Source of the DNA: Synechococcus sp. PROS-U-1
GTDB lineage: Bacteria; Cyanobacteriota; Cyanobacteriia; PCC-6307; Cyanobiaceae
Assembly (NCBI RefSeq): GCF_014279755.1
Contig: NZ_CP047951.1
Coordinates: forward strand, 1,426,001 to 1,490,000
Direction: 5' to 3'
Length of the DNA: 64,000 nucleotides
Under the pieces are notes generated by a model, which was given only the letters and a program-made list of their open reading frames with translations, had not been told where the DNA came from and ran no database searches. The first letter of the stretch is position 1; every line of letters starts with the position of its first letter. The translations under genes were made by a program, and so were the position numbers. Positions 26,181-34,543 of this stretch are shown one piece after another.

Positions 26181-26336
26181 ATGCAAACCGATCGCTCCCG
26201 CCTACGTGAACTCGAGATTCGTGTCGCCAACCCGCAGCACTGGAGTGCGGGCGAAAACGAGATCAATGTTGAAAATCTGAGGCAGTTGCGCTTTCAGATC
26301 GACGATCAACTCAAGAAACTGCGCCGGCATTCATAG
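26181..26336 (+). CDS. 51-residue charged helical protein
   Basis: ATG 26181. Sequence alternates Arg/Glu in a coiled-coil-like pattern (RSRLRELEIRVANPQHW, LRQLRFQIDDQLKKL). No family recognised. Confidence 0.5.
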   Translation: MQTDRSRLRELEIRVANPQHWSAGENEINVENLRQLRFQIDDQLKKLRRHS

Positions 26337-26547
26337 GCCTGCGCCTCAAAGTAATCAGACAAGAGCCGATCAACACCCCGGAGCCAACGGAACCGGCAGA
26401 CCCGCTCTTGTTTCAAGCCCTACCAAAAGGCGATCACCCTCACGGACTGGACGACGACGACTCGACTCCTCATCAGCCACCGTGATTCGGAGCAAAACCT
26501 TGCCAGACCAATTGTTCACTAACGAACAGGAGGCCAGACGGAGCGCA

Positions 26548-26586
26548 TGTTTACACAAAGAAACATAGTGTTACAGTCTGTAAACA
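26548..26586 (+). promoter_or_regulatory. Inverted repeat in the ocp promoter region
   Basis: TGTTTACA (26548-26555) and TGTAAACA (26579-26586) form a perfect inverted repeat spaced by 23 bases, ending 16 bases before the ocp start codon. A GTGTTACAG lies inside. It could be an operator for a dimeric regulator; the regulator is unknown. Confidence 0.4.
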
Positions 26587-26602
26587 CCTTCTTACGTCCT
26601 GG

Positions 26603-27559
26603 ATGTTCACGCTCGATAAGGCTCGTCAGATCTTCCCGGAAACTCTTACTGCTGATGCCGTTCCGGCCATCACAGCCCGCTTCCAACTGCTTTCCGCAGA
26701 AGACCAGCTGGCACTGATCTGGTTCGCCTACCTCGAGATGGGGCAGACCATCACCATCGCCGCCCCCGGCGCTGCACGCATACAGTTGGCTCGTCTGACT
26801 CTTGACCAGATCTTGGCCATGAGTTTCGACGAACAGACAAAGGTCATGTGTGACCTCGCGGGCAAGATCAACAGCCCGATCTCCAATACCTATGCCTACT
26901 GGTCGGTGAACGTAAAGCTCTGCTTCTGGTACGAGCTGGGCGAATTCATGCGCCAGGGCAAAGTCGCCCCCATTCCCCAGGGTTACAAACTTTCAGCCAA
27001 CGCCAATTCGGTGCTGGAAGCGGTGAAGAAGGTCGAGCAAGGCCAGCAGATCACCCTGCTGCGCAACTTCGTTGTCGACATGGGATTTGATCCCAACATT
27101 GACGACAACAAGATCGTTACGGAGCCGATCGTCGCCCCCACACCGGTGAATGAGCGCGAAGAGATCTTCATTCCTGGCGTTCTCAACCAGACGATCCTCA
27201 GCTACATGCAGCTGTTGAACGCCAACGATTTCGATCAGCTCATTGATCTGTTTCTCGACGATGGCGCTCTCCAGCCCCCCTTCCAGCGTCCGATTGTGGG
27301 CCGTGAAGCGATCCTGAAATTCTTCAAGCGAGATTGTCAGAACCTGAAGCTGATGCCCCAAGGCGGCTTCGGTGAACCGACTGAAGGTGGTTTCAACCAG
27401 ATCAAAGTCACCGGCAAGGTGCAAACCCCCTGGTTTGGCCGCGAAGTGGGCATGAATGTCGCCTGGCGCTTCCTGCTCGACGAAAACGACAAGATCTACT
27501 TCGTCGCGATCGACCTTCTCGCCTCACCCGCTGAACTGCTGAAACTTGGTGCCAAATGA
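26603..27559 (+). CDS. ocp: Orange carotenoid protein
   Basis: 318 residues, full length. The N-terminal helical domain contains the WFAYLEMG carotenoid contacts and YWSVNVKLCFWYELGEFM; the NTF2-like C-terminal domain holds the conserved Tyr in ILSYMQLLNA and Trp in VAWRFLLD that hydrogen-bond the ketocarotenoid carbonyl. Light converts OCP to its red form, which binds the phycobilisome core and quenches excitation. It is the first gene of ocp-crtW-frp, so the pigment-modifying enzyme and the resetting protein are co-encoded. Confidence 0.97.
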   Translation: MFTLDKARQIFPETLTADAVPAITARFQLLSAEDQLALIWFAYLEMGQTITIAAPGAARIQLARLTLDQILAMSFDEQTKVMCDLAGKINSPISNTYAYWSVNVKLCFWYELGEFMRQGKVAPIPQGYKLSANANSVLEAVKKVEQGQQITLLRNFVVDMGFDPNIDDNKIVTEPIVAPTPVNEREEIFIPGVLNQTILSYMQLLNANDFDQLIDLFLDDGALQPPFQRPIVGREAILKFFKRDCQNLKLMPQGGFGEPTEGGFNQIKVTGKVQTPWFGREVGMNVAWRFLLDENDKIYFVAIDLLASPAELLKLGAK

Positions 27560-28292
27560 CGGACTGAAGCCCTCTGCTCAGCGAGGCCTACAACTAGGAG
27601 CACTGATCTCAGTCTCCTGGCTGGTCACGCTGATCATTGGTCTACGTATTGAGCTGAATCAGCTGCATCCCCTGCTGATCACCAGCTGGATTCTGTGTCG
27701 CAGCTTCCTGCACACCGGACTATTCATCCTTGCCCACGACGCCATGCACAACAGCTTGGCGCCTGGTCATGCCCTGATCAATCAGAGAATTGGCCGGGTG
27801 TGTTTGTGGATGTACGCGGGTCTGAATTACGACGTCTGCAGATCGAATCACCGCCGGCATCACCTGATGCCGGAATCGGAAGCCGATCCAGACTTCTGCC
27901 CAACCAACAACCGCTCCGTTGTGGCCTGGCTGACTCGCTTTCTGAGAAATTACCTCAATCCGGCGCAACTCAGCAGGCTAATCCTGGTTGTGATGGTTCT
28001 TTTGTTGGCAACCTCCAGCGATCAAAACCATCCATGGATCACAGTTTCCGTTACATATCTACTTCCCTTGCTGATCAGCACCGGACAGCTTTTCTTTGTT
28101 GGCACCTACTTGCCCCATCGCAAAGAAAACCCTAAAGAGAGCCATGAAGTTTCAATTAAAAGCCTGAATCTTCATCCTTTTGTATCTCTTCTCGCTTGTT
28201 ACCATTTTGGCTATCATCGCGAGCATCACAACAACCCGAATGCTCCCTGGTTCCTGTTGCCAGAACTGCGCACGGGTCAATGTATTCACTGA
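27546..28292 (+). CDS. crtW: Beta-carotene ketolase
   Basis: ~248 residues. Start TTG 27546 or GTG 27549 inside the end of ocp (14-base overlap). Membrane di-iron histidine motifs are intact: HDAMH, HRRHH and HREHH. CrtW adds a keto group to beta-carotene rings, giving echinenone or canthaxanthin, the ligands OCP needs. Placement between ocp and frp supports that role. At least four membrane helices. Confidence 0.92.
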   Translation: MVPNDGLKPSAQRGLQLGALISVSWLVTLIIGLRIELNQLHPLLITSWILCRSFLHTGLFILAHDAMHNSLAPGHALINQRIGRVCLWMYAGLNYDVCRSNHRRHHLMPESEADPDFCPTNNRSVVAWLTRFLRNYLNPAQLSRLILVVMVLLLATSSDQNHPWITVSVTYLLPLLISTGQLFFVGTYLPHRKENPKESHEVSIKSLNLHPFVSLLACYHFGYHREHHNNPNAPWFLLPELRTGQCIH

Positions 28293-28340
28293 GGTCTGGC
28301 TCAATCCAGACGCTCGACGTTATCCCTCCTCACCCACCAC

Positions 28341-28661
28341 ATGTCTGCGACCGACTGGACCTCTGAAGAAGAAGCGGTGGCGCGGCATGCCTTCGCATTG
28401 GGCAAGCAACGATCCGTGGTGACCTTGATTGAAACTCTCAAGGACCAGAGCGCCAAACTTGACACACCAGAATCGATCTGGAGCCTGCACGATTTTTTAA
28501 GCACCGAGCGCTATCAATACGAAGGAAGAATGGAATTTGATTTCAGCAATATTCTGTTCACACTGGCCGACATGATCAAGCAAGATTTGATCAAATACGA
28601 CGATCTAAACGGACTCAATCAACTCAAACTGAGCAAAATCAAAGCCATGTCGATGTTCTGA
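28341..28661 (+). CDS. frp: Fluorescence recovery protein
   Basis: 106 residues. SEEEAVARHAFALGKQRSV at the start and SIWSLHDFLSTER with the conserved Trp, Asp/His and Arg of the FRP active surface are present, followed by the C-terminal helical pair. FRP dimers bind the OCP C-terminal domain and speed its return to the orange state. Third gene of the ocp operon, 48 bases after crtW. Confidence 0.93.
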   Translation: MSATDWTSEEEAVARHAFALGKQRSVVTLIETLKDQSAKLDTPESIWSLHDFLSTERYQYEGRMEFDFSNILFTLADMIKQDLIKYDDLNGLNQLKLSKIKAMSMF

Positions 28662-28854
28662 AAACTGCATATCTCTTCAGAATTAATACTCCTGCATGGA
28701 TAAAAGTATTCATAAGTCTTCACCGAAACTCCCCTACATGAGCACGGCTAGAAGTACAGGCGTCATCAGCGCTAAACCAGAGATATCGTCACAGGCCTGA
28801 TCAAGCAAGCACCCAAGAAATTGTTCAGAGATCAAATTGCGCTGTATTTTGAAT

Positions 28855-29109
28855 TCAAGGATTGCTGTTGAGCTGGCTCTTCAGCTTGGCAAGACGATTC
28901 ATAAGTTGCTTATAGCGTCGACTCGGCATCTTATCTTTGCCATCCTTCAGTGCCGATGAAAGTACGGCAATTTCCTTCTCAACTTTTCGTCTCCTGGTCT
29001 CCTTGATCGCTTCTTCCGCTAGGCCCATCAAAAAGTCTCCTCGCGGGGCATAGCCCGGAGGGTCGTCACTTGGCTGGCTTGGATCATGCAAACCGCCAGG
29101 ATCAATCAT
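28855..29109 (-). CDS. Charged hypothetical protein
   Basis: 84 residues from ATG 29109 (MIDPGGLHDPSQ), which overlaps the end of the upstream gene by 8 bases. Proline-rich start, then a Lys/Arg helix (KETRRRKVEKEIAVL). Forms a two-gene unit with 29102-29389. AT-richer than its surroundings. Confidence 0.6.
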   Translation of the reverse strand: MIDPGGLHDPSQPSDDPPGYAPRGDFLMGLAEEAIKETRRRKVEKEIAVLSSALKDGKDKMPSRRYKQLMNRLAKLKSQLNSNP

Positions 29110-29389
29110 CGTCGAGGGCTTTTTCGGCAACGTCAGCCGCCACTAGAAAAACATAAGAAAGTGCATTCATACGACTTGCAAGATCCCTGATCGACTCAAT
29201 AATTTCTCTTCTCGACAGACCACTTTCTCGCTGGAGGCGAATAATTTCATGCGTCAAACGAGTCTCATTATCTCGACCGTAGCTGTACGCAGTTCCAAAA
29301 CAATCCTCACTTTTCTCATCATTCCTGCAGGCTTGCGCGAAGTCCGAGGCTATTTTTTGGGAAAAATCTTCAACCTGACGGCTTTCCAT
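29102..29389 (-). CDS. Helical hypothetical protein
   Basis: 95 residues from ATG 29389. Acidic/basic helices with two Cys (QACRNDEKSEDCFG) and a hydrophobic last helix (ALSYVFLVAADVAEKAL). No family recognised. Transcribed with the next gene. Confidence 0.6.
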   Translation of the reverse strand: MESRQVEDFSQKIASDFAQACRNDEKSEDCFGTAYSYGRDNETRLTHEIIRLQRESGLSRREIIESIRDLASRMNALSYVFLVAADVAEKALDDD

Positions 29390-29866
29390 TATTACTAAAC
29401 TGGATTACTTGAATATAAGCGACAAGGGCATGAACCAGCATTAATTTATCAATCCAATAATTCAAGCTTCTCACACTTTCTTATAGGTCGATAGAAAAAC
29501 TTTATGTTTTTTCGTTGAGAATCGAAAAGATCTTCATTACCTGTCCTCTAAATACAGGACAGCGCAAAACTCCCTCGCCTTAGTCGGACATTGATTGCAA
29601 TCAAGGCCTTCGCAAGCTTGTCTGATGCGTCTTTTTGACTGAGAAGAGCTTCTTATTTTTGAGCATCAAAAAAGTGTGAATCGATGTCTCTGAACTGAGA
29701 TTGCCATCACCATCCAGGACACTCTGTTCATTCCCTGGCAATCCCAACGGGGGCGCGCTCGATTTGGCCCACCAGCCACGATCAAGTACGCCATCGTGAT
29801 CCAGGGGCATAGCTCCGGCAGCACGTACTTGGCAGGGCTGTCTTCTCTTGCCGTCGCCCCACCCCC
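29390..29866 (+). other. Intergenic stretch without a supported gene
   Basis: AT-rich between 29400 and 29560, then GC-rich. Several frames are open on the minus strand, but they read antisense to the DUF1651 gene or lack start signals. I see no terminator or RNA signature that I could support. Confidence 0.4.
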
Positions 29867-30136
29867 TTGCCTCGATACCGCGCCACCCACGAACCAACGG
29901 AACAGCCAGGCGGTGAGGGCTGGCTGGTGAGCCCTGAGCAACAGAAGGTGGTGCAGTTCAAACCAGATGCAGCCACCGTGCATGCCGAGTGGGTTGCGGT
30001 GCACACCTACTGCTGGGTTCCGCCTCGACCACCGATGCCACAGACCCGGCGGCGGATGCTCCGCCACAACGCCATCGAAGCGTGGAACACGATGCTCAAG
30101 ACAGGCTGGCGGCGCTGCTCTCCCCCCGTGCGCTGA
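29867..30136 (+). CDS. DUF1651 protein, copy 2
   Basis: 89 residues from TTG 29867. Paralog of 17139-17408: EGWLVSPEQQKVVQFKPDA, HTYCWVPPRPP and WNTMLKTGWRRC align in order. The two share length and motif spacing, but the N-terminus diverges. Confidence 0.78.
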   Translation: MPRYRATHEPTEQPGGEGWLVSPEQQKVVQFKPDAATVHAEWVAVHTYCWVPPRPPMPQTRRRMLRHNAIEAWNTMLKTGWRRCSPPVR

Positions 30137-30206
30137 TGAATGTCAATGACAAATACTGGACCAAAACAACAGCTTCCGCCAAGGTTGCCAAAGTCACAAT
30201 GAATTG

Positions 30207-30386
30207 ATGACCAACGGATCCGGCACGTGGGTTAACAATCAGCCCCCAGCAGCATTTGAGAAGCTCTGGAGAGGCTTGGCACTGGTTGGAGCCATCCACA
30301 TTGGAGGGATGCTGATCAACGTCATCTTCCAAATGATGGGAAACAGCAGCTTGGATGGCATTCCTGCAAAATTCCTTGGTCTTTGA
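30207..30386 (+). CDS. Small membrane protein
   Basis: 59 residues from ATG 30207. A polar start, then one hydrophobic helix (LALVGAIHIGGMLINVIFQMM) and a short tail. A strong terminator follows. Function unknown. Confidence 0.55.
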   Translation: MTNGSGTWVNNQPPAAFEKLWRGLALVGAIHIGGMLINVIFQMMGNSSLDGIPAKFLGL

Positions 30387-30420
30387 TCAATCCCAGCGCG
30401 ACAACGCCATAGAAACGCAG

Positions 30421-30447
30421 CCCCCGCCTGGACGGGGGTTTCTTTTT
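30421..30447 (+). terminator. Rho-independent terminator
   Basis: CCCCCG (30421-30426), a six-base loop, CGGGGG (30433-30438), then TTTCTTTTT. It ends the transcript of the small membrane gene. Confidence 0.88.
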
Positions 30448-30643
30448 GCCCAGTTGAAACGAGATGCCAGAGGGAACAGCAATCAGCAATTCCACGCAAA
30501 GACCAAGCCCTCTCATGCTGAGCAAATTTACTCATTGTTAAGGGAGATTGAGCAGCATTAAGTTCTGACCGCATGCACGAGTTGTTCCTAAGGAGTGGAC
30601 TCTTTTGGAACCCTTTTTCGGTAAGTTCTCCATCAGGACTGCG

Positions 30644-30754
30644 ATGTATCCCGTAGGTGGGCCTGCGGATACATCTCTTCCTACACAAAGGCCTCTTGTC
30701 GTTGAATGCCGAGATGGGGAGAGCCGGCGAGAGAACCTGCTCCCCATTGCCTGA
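30644..30754 (+). CDS. 36-residue hypothetical protein
   Basis: ATG 30644 with AGGA eight bases upstream. The product ends in VVECRDGESRRENLLPIA. Weak evidence: the only support is the ribosome binding site and amino acid composition. Confidence 0.3.
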   Translation: MYPVGGPADTSLPTQRPLVVECRDGESRRENLLPIA

Positions 30755-30896
30755 ACAGCATTTGCGTCGGTGATCATCCCGGCACGATCATCCACCAATC
30801 AGGAATGATTGAAGGCGGAGGGATCGGATCCTTTTAGACCGCAAGGCTTCCAGCACCTTCGCCAGCCGCAAGACTGAGAGAAGTCGAGACCTCACC

Positions 30897-31415
30897 GTGC
30901 TCCCCCTTCTGGCTGCCAGCCTGATCGCCGTCGAAGCACCGAGGCAGCAATCACTGCATGGCCTGGCCTGTCCAGAGGCTGTGCGACAGCAGCTCGATGA
31001 GCTCTACCGCTGGCAGGTGCAGCGCATGGACCAGCCCGAGCCCCCCGCTACGCAGTTCACCAGCCAGCGCGATCGCTTCACGCCAGCGCTGTTCAACCTG
31101 CTGCTGCAGGCCCGGGAACTCACCCCGAAGAGGGATGGTCGCCACCTCGATTTCGACGTCTTCAGCAACACCCAGGCGCGAACCTTCGGAGCTGTGGTCA
31201 CCGGCTGCAGCGCAGCCCAGGGCAACAGCATCGAGGCAGCGGTGGACGTTCAGTTCGGCCTCGGCAGCCGAGCCAGCGACATCCCACGACAGTTGCTTTA
31301 CACGCTCAAGTGCGACAGCGCAGGCCACTGGCAGATCGCTGAAATCACGTATCGCAATGAGCGGGAGTTTCAGCTCACGGCTTACCTCGAGAGCCTCTTG
31401 AATCCAACGCCCTGA
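30897..31415 (+). CDS. Secreted DUF3828-like protein
   Basis: 172 residues from GTG. Short signal peptide (MLPLLAASLIAVEA), then an NTF2-like pattern (DELYRWQVQRM...FTPALFNLLLQARELT...DFDVFSNTQ) and an ending WQIAEITYRNERE that fits DUF3828. Two Cys could form a disulfide in the periplasm. Likely separately transcribed from ggt, 39 bases downstream. Confidence 0.68.
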   Translation: MLPLLAASLIAVEAPRQQSLHGLACPEAVRQQLDELYRWQVQRMDQPEPPATQFTSQRDRFTPALFNLLLQARELTPKRDGRHLDFDVFSNTQARTFGAVVTGCSAAQGNSIEAAVDVQFGLGSRASDIPRQLLYTLKCDSAGHWQIAEITYRNEREFQLTAYLESLLNPTP

Positions 31416-31454
31416 TCCAACGCCACTCACCGTTCTTCGGCAACGGCCAAGCTG

Positions 31455-33272
31455 ATGAAGGTCACCAACATCTCTGCAACGACTCTGGAAGGTCTTCGCC
31501 TGCGTCGCCATTCGCCGATGCTCAGCACGCTGCTGCTGGTGCTGAGTTTCTGGGGTTGCGTTCCAGCGGGCTCGGCACCGATCAGCCGCAATGACCCGGA
31601 ATCCACCGACCCTGGCCGCAAGGGCATCTCCAACGCCAGGGGATCAGCCGTGGTGGTCACCGCCAACCCCCTGGCCAGTACAGCTGCACTGGCGGTTCTC
31701 AAGGAAGGCGGCACCGCCGTCGATGCCCTGGTCACGGCGCAGGCGGTGCTGGCCGTGGTGGAACCACAAAGTTCCGGACTTGCTGGCGGCGGTTTCCTCC
31801 TCCACTGGGATGCAGAGCAGCGCCGCCTGGAGGTTCTCGATGGCCGAGAAGTGGCCCCCCAACGCAGCCGACCGGACGACCTGCTCAGCTCCTCCGGTGC
31901 ACCCCTGCCCTGGCGAGAGGCCACGGCCAAGGCCAACGCCATCGGCATTCCAGGCACTGTGGCCTTGCTCTGGGACGCCCACCGAAATCACGGACGCCTC
32001 GCCTGGGCCCGAACCCTGCAACCGGCAATTCGCCTCGCCACTTCAGGGTTTCAACCGAGCCCGCGGCTTCTCCGCTCCCTGCGGCTGGTCCGGCGGTTCG
32101 GTGTGGCCCACAGCCCTACCTTTCAAGCGCTGTATCTCCCTGGCGGCAAGCCACCACCAGCGGATCAACCCTTCCGCAATCCCGCTCTGGCCCAGACCCT
32201 GATGCTGCTGGCCCGGGACGGTGGCCCAGCCTTCTATCAAGGGCCACTGGCAACGCGAATCCTCCACGGGGTCAACGCCCTGCAAGCCAGCGAAGCTGAC
32301 TTCCGCGGCTGGAGGCCAGCCGATCTGAGCCGCTATGCCGTGCTGCAGCGCACACCCCTTTGCAGCCAGCAGTTGCAGCATCGGATCTGCACCATGCCGC
32401 CCCCCAGCAGCGGTGGCCTGGCCCTGCTGCAAACCCTGGCGCTGCTGAACCACAGCACCGATCTAGCTGGGTCCAGCGCCGCCGAACCGCTGATCTGGCA
32501 GCAATTGGCCCGCGCCCAGGCCTGGGCCGATGCCGACCGCCTCTACTGGGTGAATGACCCGCGCGATGGCGCAATTCCCACCGCAGGCCTGCTGGATCCG
32601 GCTTACATCGCGATCCGTGCCAACGCCATGGAGCACGCCAACGCAGCGGAGCCCACACCGGGTCTCCCACCGGGGATCGAGCGCTATCCCTACGGTCGAC
32701 CTGATCGGGGCCGTGAACAGGGCACAACACAGATCACGATCGTTGATGGCTCCGGCAACATCGCCACCTACACCTCCTCAGTGGAGACGATCTTCGGGAG
32801 TCGGCACCTGGTGGCCGGCATGGTGATGAACAATCAGCTCACCGACTTCGCCTTCAGCCCCACACGCGGCGGTCAACCGGTGGCCAACCGTCGCCTGCCG
32901 GGACGTCGGCCGATGTCATCAATGGCGCCCACGCTGGTGTTCCGCAACGGCCAACCGGTGCTGGCCCTCGGCAGCCCCGGAGGGCGCAGCATTCCGCATC
33001 TGCTCAGCCGCGTGCTGCTGGCATCACTGGTCTGGAAGGAGCCGGCAGCGCAGGCTGTAGCCCTTCCCCATCTCTCCCGCCGAGGCAACACGCTGGTGAT
33101 GGAAGACAATCCGCCGCTTCCCTGGCCGTTCCCGCCGGAGCTTCTGGCATCCGAAGGACGCCTGCGTCGTCAGCCCATCGGCAGTGGCACCGCCCTGGTG
33201 CAGTGGATGGAGGGCAGCTGGCAGGGAGCAGCAGACCCTCGCCGGGAAGGAACGGCCCTGGCTCTTCCGTAA
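31455..33272 (+). CDS. ggt: Gamma-glutamyltransferase
   Basis: 605 residues. An N-terminal hydrophobic segment with a possible lipobox (LSFWGC) exports it. VVEPQSSGLAGGGFLL and the substrate-binding GREVAP region mark the large subunit. The autocleavage/nucleophile Thr is in EQGTTQITIVDGSGN (about residue 418), and GSPGGRSIP is the oxyanion motif of the small subunit. It hydrolyses or transfers gamma-glutamyl groups, for example from glutathione, in the periplasm. The usual EGTTH is changed to QGTTQ. Confidence 0.93.
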   Translation: MKVTNISATTLEGLRLRRHSPMLSTLLLVLSFWGCVPAGSAPISRNDPESTDPGRKGISNARGSAVVVTANPLASTAALAVLKEGGTAVDALVTAQAVLAVVEPQSSGLAGGGFLLHWDAEQRRLEVLDGREVAPQRSRPDDLLSSSGAPLPWREATAKANAIGIPGTVALLWDAHRNHGRLAWARTLQPAIRLATSGFQPSPRLLRSLRLVRRFGVAHSPTFQALYLPGGKPPPADQPFRNPALAQTLMLLARDGGPAFYQGPLATRILHGVNALQASEADFRGWRPADLSRYAVLQRTPLCSQQLQHRICTMPPPSSGGLALLQTLALLNHSTDLAGSSAAEPLIWQQLARAQAWADADRLYWVNDPRDGAIPTAGLLDPAYIAIRANAMEHANAAEPTPGLPPGIERYPYGRPDRGREQGTTQITIVDGSGNIATYTSSVETIFGSRHLVAGMVMNNQLTDFAFSPTRGGQPVANRRLPGRRPMSSMAPTLVFRNGQPVLALGSPGGRSIPHLLSRVLLASLVWKEPAAQAVALPHLSRRGNTLVMEDNPPLPWPFPPELLASEGRLRRQPIGSGTALVQWMEGSWQGAADPRREGTALALP

Positions 33273-33396
33273 GCAACCCCACACCGCGTCGTGAGCCAGC
33301 GCACAGCACCGGCTCAGCAAACGAGCAATCCTGAAACCACGGTGAACGACACGACATCAGCCTCGTCACCGCCTAGCGAGCGATCGCGATATCCAG

Positions 33397-33421
33397 ACAG
33401 CCCCGCCCCATGGGGGGCTGT
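33397..33421. terminator. Hairpin between convergent ggt and doxX
   Basis: ACAGCCCC (33397-33404) pairs with GGGGCTGT (33414-33421). There is no T tract on either side, so its efficiency is unclear. A GCGATCGC (HIP1 octamer) sits at 33380-33387. Confidence 0.5.
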
Positions 33422-33445
33422 CCCATGCTCAGGGCGAAAGGCTGT

Positions 33446-33838
33446 TCAGCCCTTCGAGCGGATGTTCGTGAAGCTGGGCACCCCATTGCCCCAGGCGCGG
33501 GTGATGGCCAGGATCAAAGCACCGATCAGGGCCAGGTTGGTGAAGAAGCTGCCGTCAATCGGCACGGTGTGAAAAATCAGTGTGGTGGGAACCAGGAACA
33601 GCAGCAGTAGGGAGGCCCCCAGCACTGTGTTGCTGCCGAACACCAGCAGAATCGATCCCGCGATCAGCAACACAATCGCCGCCGCCAGAAGAACTGATGC
33701 CAGCGGCTCAGGAATGCCCTTGGAGGCAATGAAGCCCGCCGTTTCAGCGAAGTTGCTGAACTTGCCCGGCAGAGCAGCCACAAACAGTGCCGCCATCAGC
33801 ACCCGGCCGAGGAAGTCGAACAGCTTCGAAGCAGTCAT
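33446..33838 (-). CDS. DoxX-family membrane protein
   Basis: 130 residues from ATG 33838; 25 more codons upstream are non-typical. FDFLGRVLMAALFVAALPGKFSNF is the DoxX opening, with four hydrophobic helices and the HTVPIDGSFFTNLALIGALI ending. DoxX proteins are small quinone-linked membrane proteins in redox stress complexes; the partner is unknown here. Confidence 0.88.
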   Translation of the reverse strand: MTASKLFDFLGRVLMAALFVAALPGKFSNFAETAGFIASKGIPEPLASVLLAAAIVLLIAGSILLVFGSNTVLGASLLLLFLVPTTLIFHTVPIDGSFFTNLALIGALILAITRAWGNGVPSFTNIRSKG

Positions 33839-33911
33839 CGTGAGAAAAACCCGCAGGGGCACGTGAGTCGTGACCTGCACCCTAGAGAGCAACTGTTCAT
33901 GGAGAACAACC

Positions 33912-33945
33912 ATAAAAAACCCCTGAGGGGAAAGCCTCAGGGGTT
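33912..33945 (-). terminator. Strong minus-strand terminator
   Basis: AACCCCTGAGG pairs with CCTCAGGGGTT (33918-33945) and is followed on the minus strand by TTTTTT. No protein gene reads into it from the right, which implies a small RNA transcript. Confidence 0.85.
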
Positions 33946-34100
33946 GGTCCCCTCACGAACATCCGTCCGGCATCAGCGTCGCCCGGGAGGCTGCCACGCA
34001 GGGAGAGGAGAACCGGCCGCAGCGGTTCGGATCCCCCCTTTCCAAGGCTGAAAGCGCCAGCCGAGATCACATCACCCCGAGATCGGCGACCTGCTGATAG
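33917..34100 (-). ncRNA. Candidate rod-shaped ncRNA, 6S RNA-like
   Basis: A minus-strand transcript of about 180 nt is implied by the terminator at 33912-33945 and a TATATC -10-like element at 34107-34102. The region folds on itself in nested arms: 33974-33983 with 34085-34096 (GTCGCC/GGCGAC plus CAGC/GCTG), GGCTG 33989-33993 with CAGCC 34058-34062, CGC/GCG just inside, and an apical GAACCG/CGGTTC (34010-34015 and 34023-34028). A single long hairpin with internal bulges is the architecture of 6S RNA. The identity is inference; the nested pairing is seen. Confidence 0.45.
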
Positions 34101-34182
34101 CGATATAGGTAGACATATCAACAAATGGGGGATGGAGATCCGGTTGCAGAGGCAGTAAGACGGGTGCATTCGAAGCCCAGCC

Positions 34183-34317
34183 ATGAAGCTCGACCTAGCT
34201 CACGCACAACCGATGGGACATCTCATCGTTGAAGGAACCCACCGACCGTTCCACGCCCTTGCCTGCGCTCTCCGTCCAACAACAGTGCGGATCGGGCGCA
34301 AGATCTCAGACCGATGA
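34183..34317 (+). CDS. 44-residue hypothetical protein
   Basis: ATG 34183 (MKLDLAHAQPMGHLIVEG). His- and Arg-rich. The stop overlaps the next ATG (ATGA), so the two small genes are coupled. Function unknown. Confidence 0.45.
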   Translation: MKLDLAHAQPMGHLIVEGTHRPFHALACALRPTTVRIGRKISDR

Positions 34318-34487
34318 CAGCCAATCCGCAACGTTTTCTTGTTCGATACAAGAAAAACGACGGCAGCCGACACATGCTGCAACTCCATGCCTCCAATCGG
34401 CAGGAGGCACGAATCGTCGCCATGGAAACCAACGCCTACGTGCGCCGTTATCCAACCAGTGTGGAGTCGATTCTCCTGGCTGCCTGA
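34314..34487 (+). CDS. 57-residue basic protein
   Basis: ATG 34314 in an ATGA overlap. NPQRFLVRYKKNDGSRHMLQLHASNRQEARIVAMETN has the look of a small beta-alpha basic fold. It precedes the GNAT gene by 56 bases. Function unknown. Confidence 0.6.
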   Translation: MTANPQRFLVRYKKNDGSRHMLQLHASNRQEARIVAMETNAYVRRYPTSVESILLAA

Positions 34488-34543
34488 AGCCGCCCAAAGA
34501 TGAATCGAACGCTCAGGTTGCTGAATTCCTTGCCTGACTGTCG

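Noticed and set aside
33291-33572. Plus-strand frame after ggt
   Set aside because: It runs through a hairpin and antisense to doxX, with no coding character.
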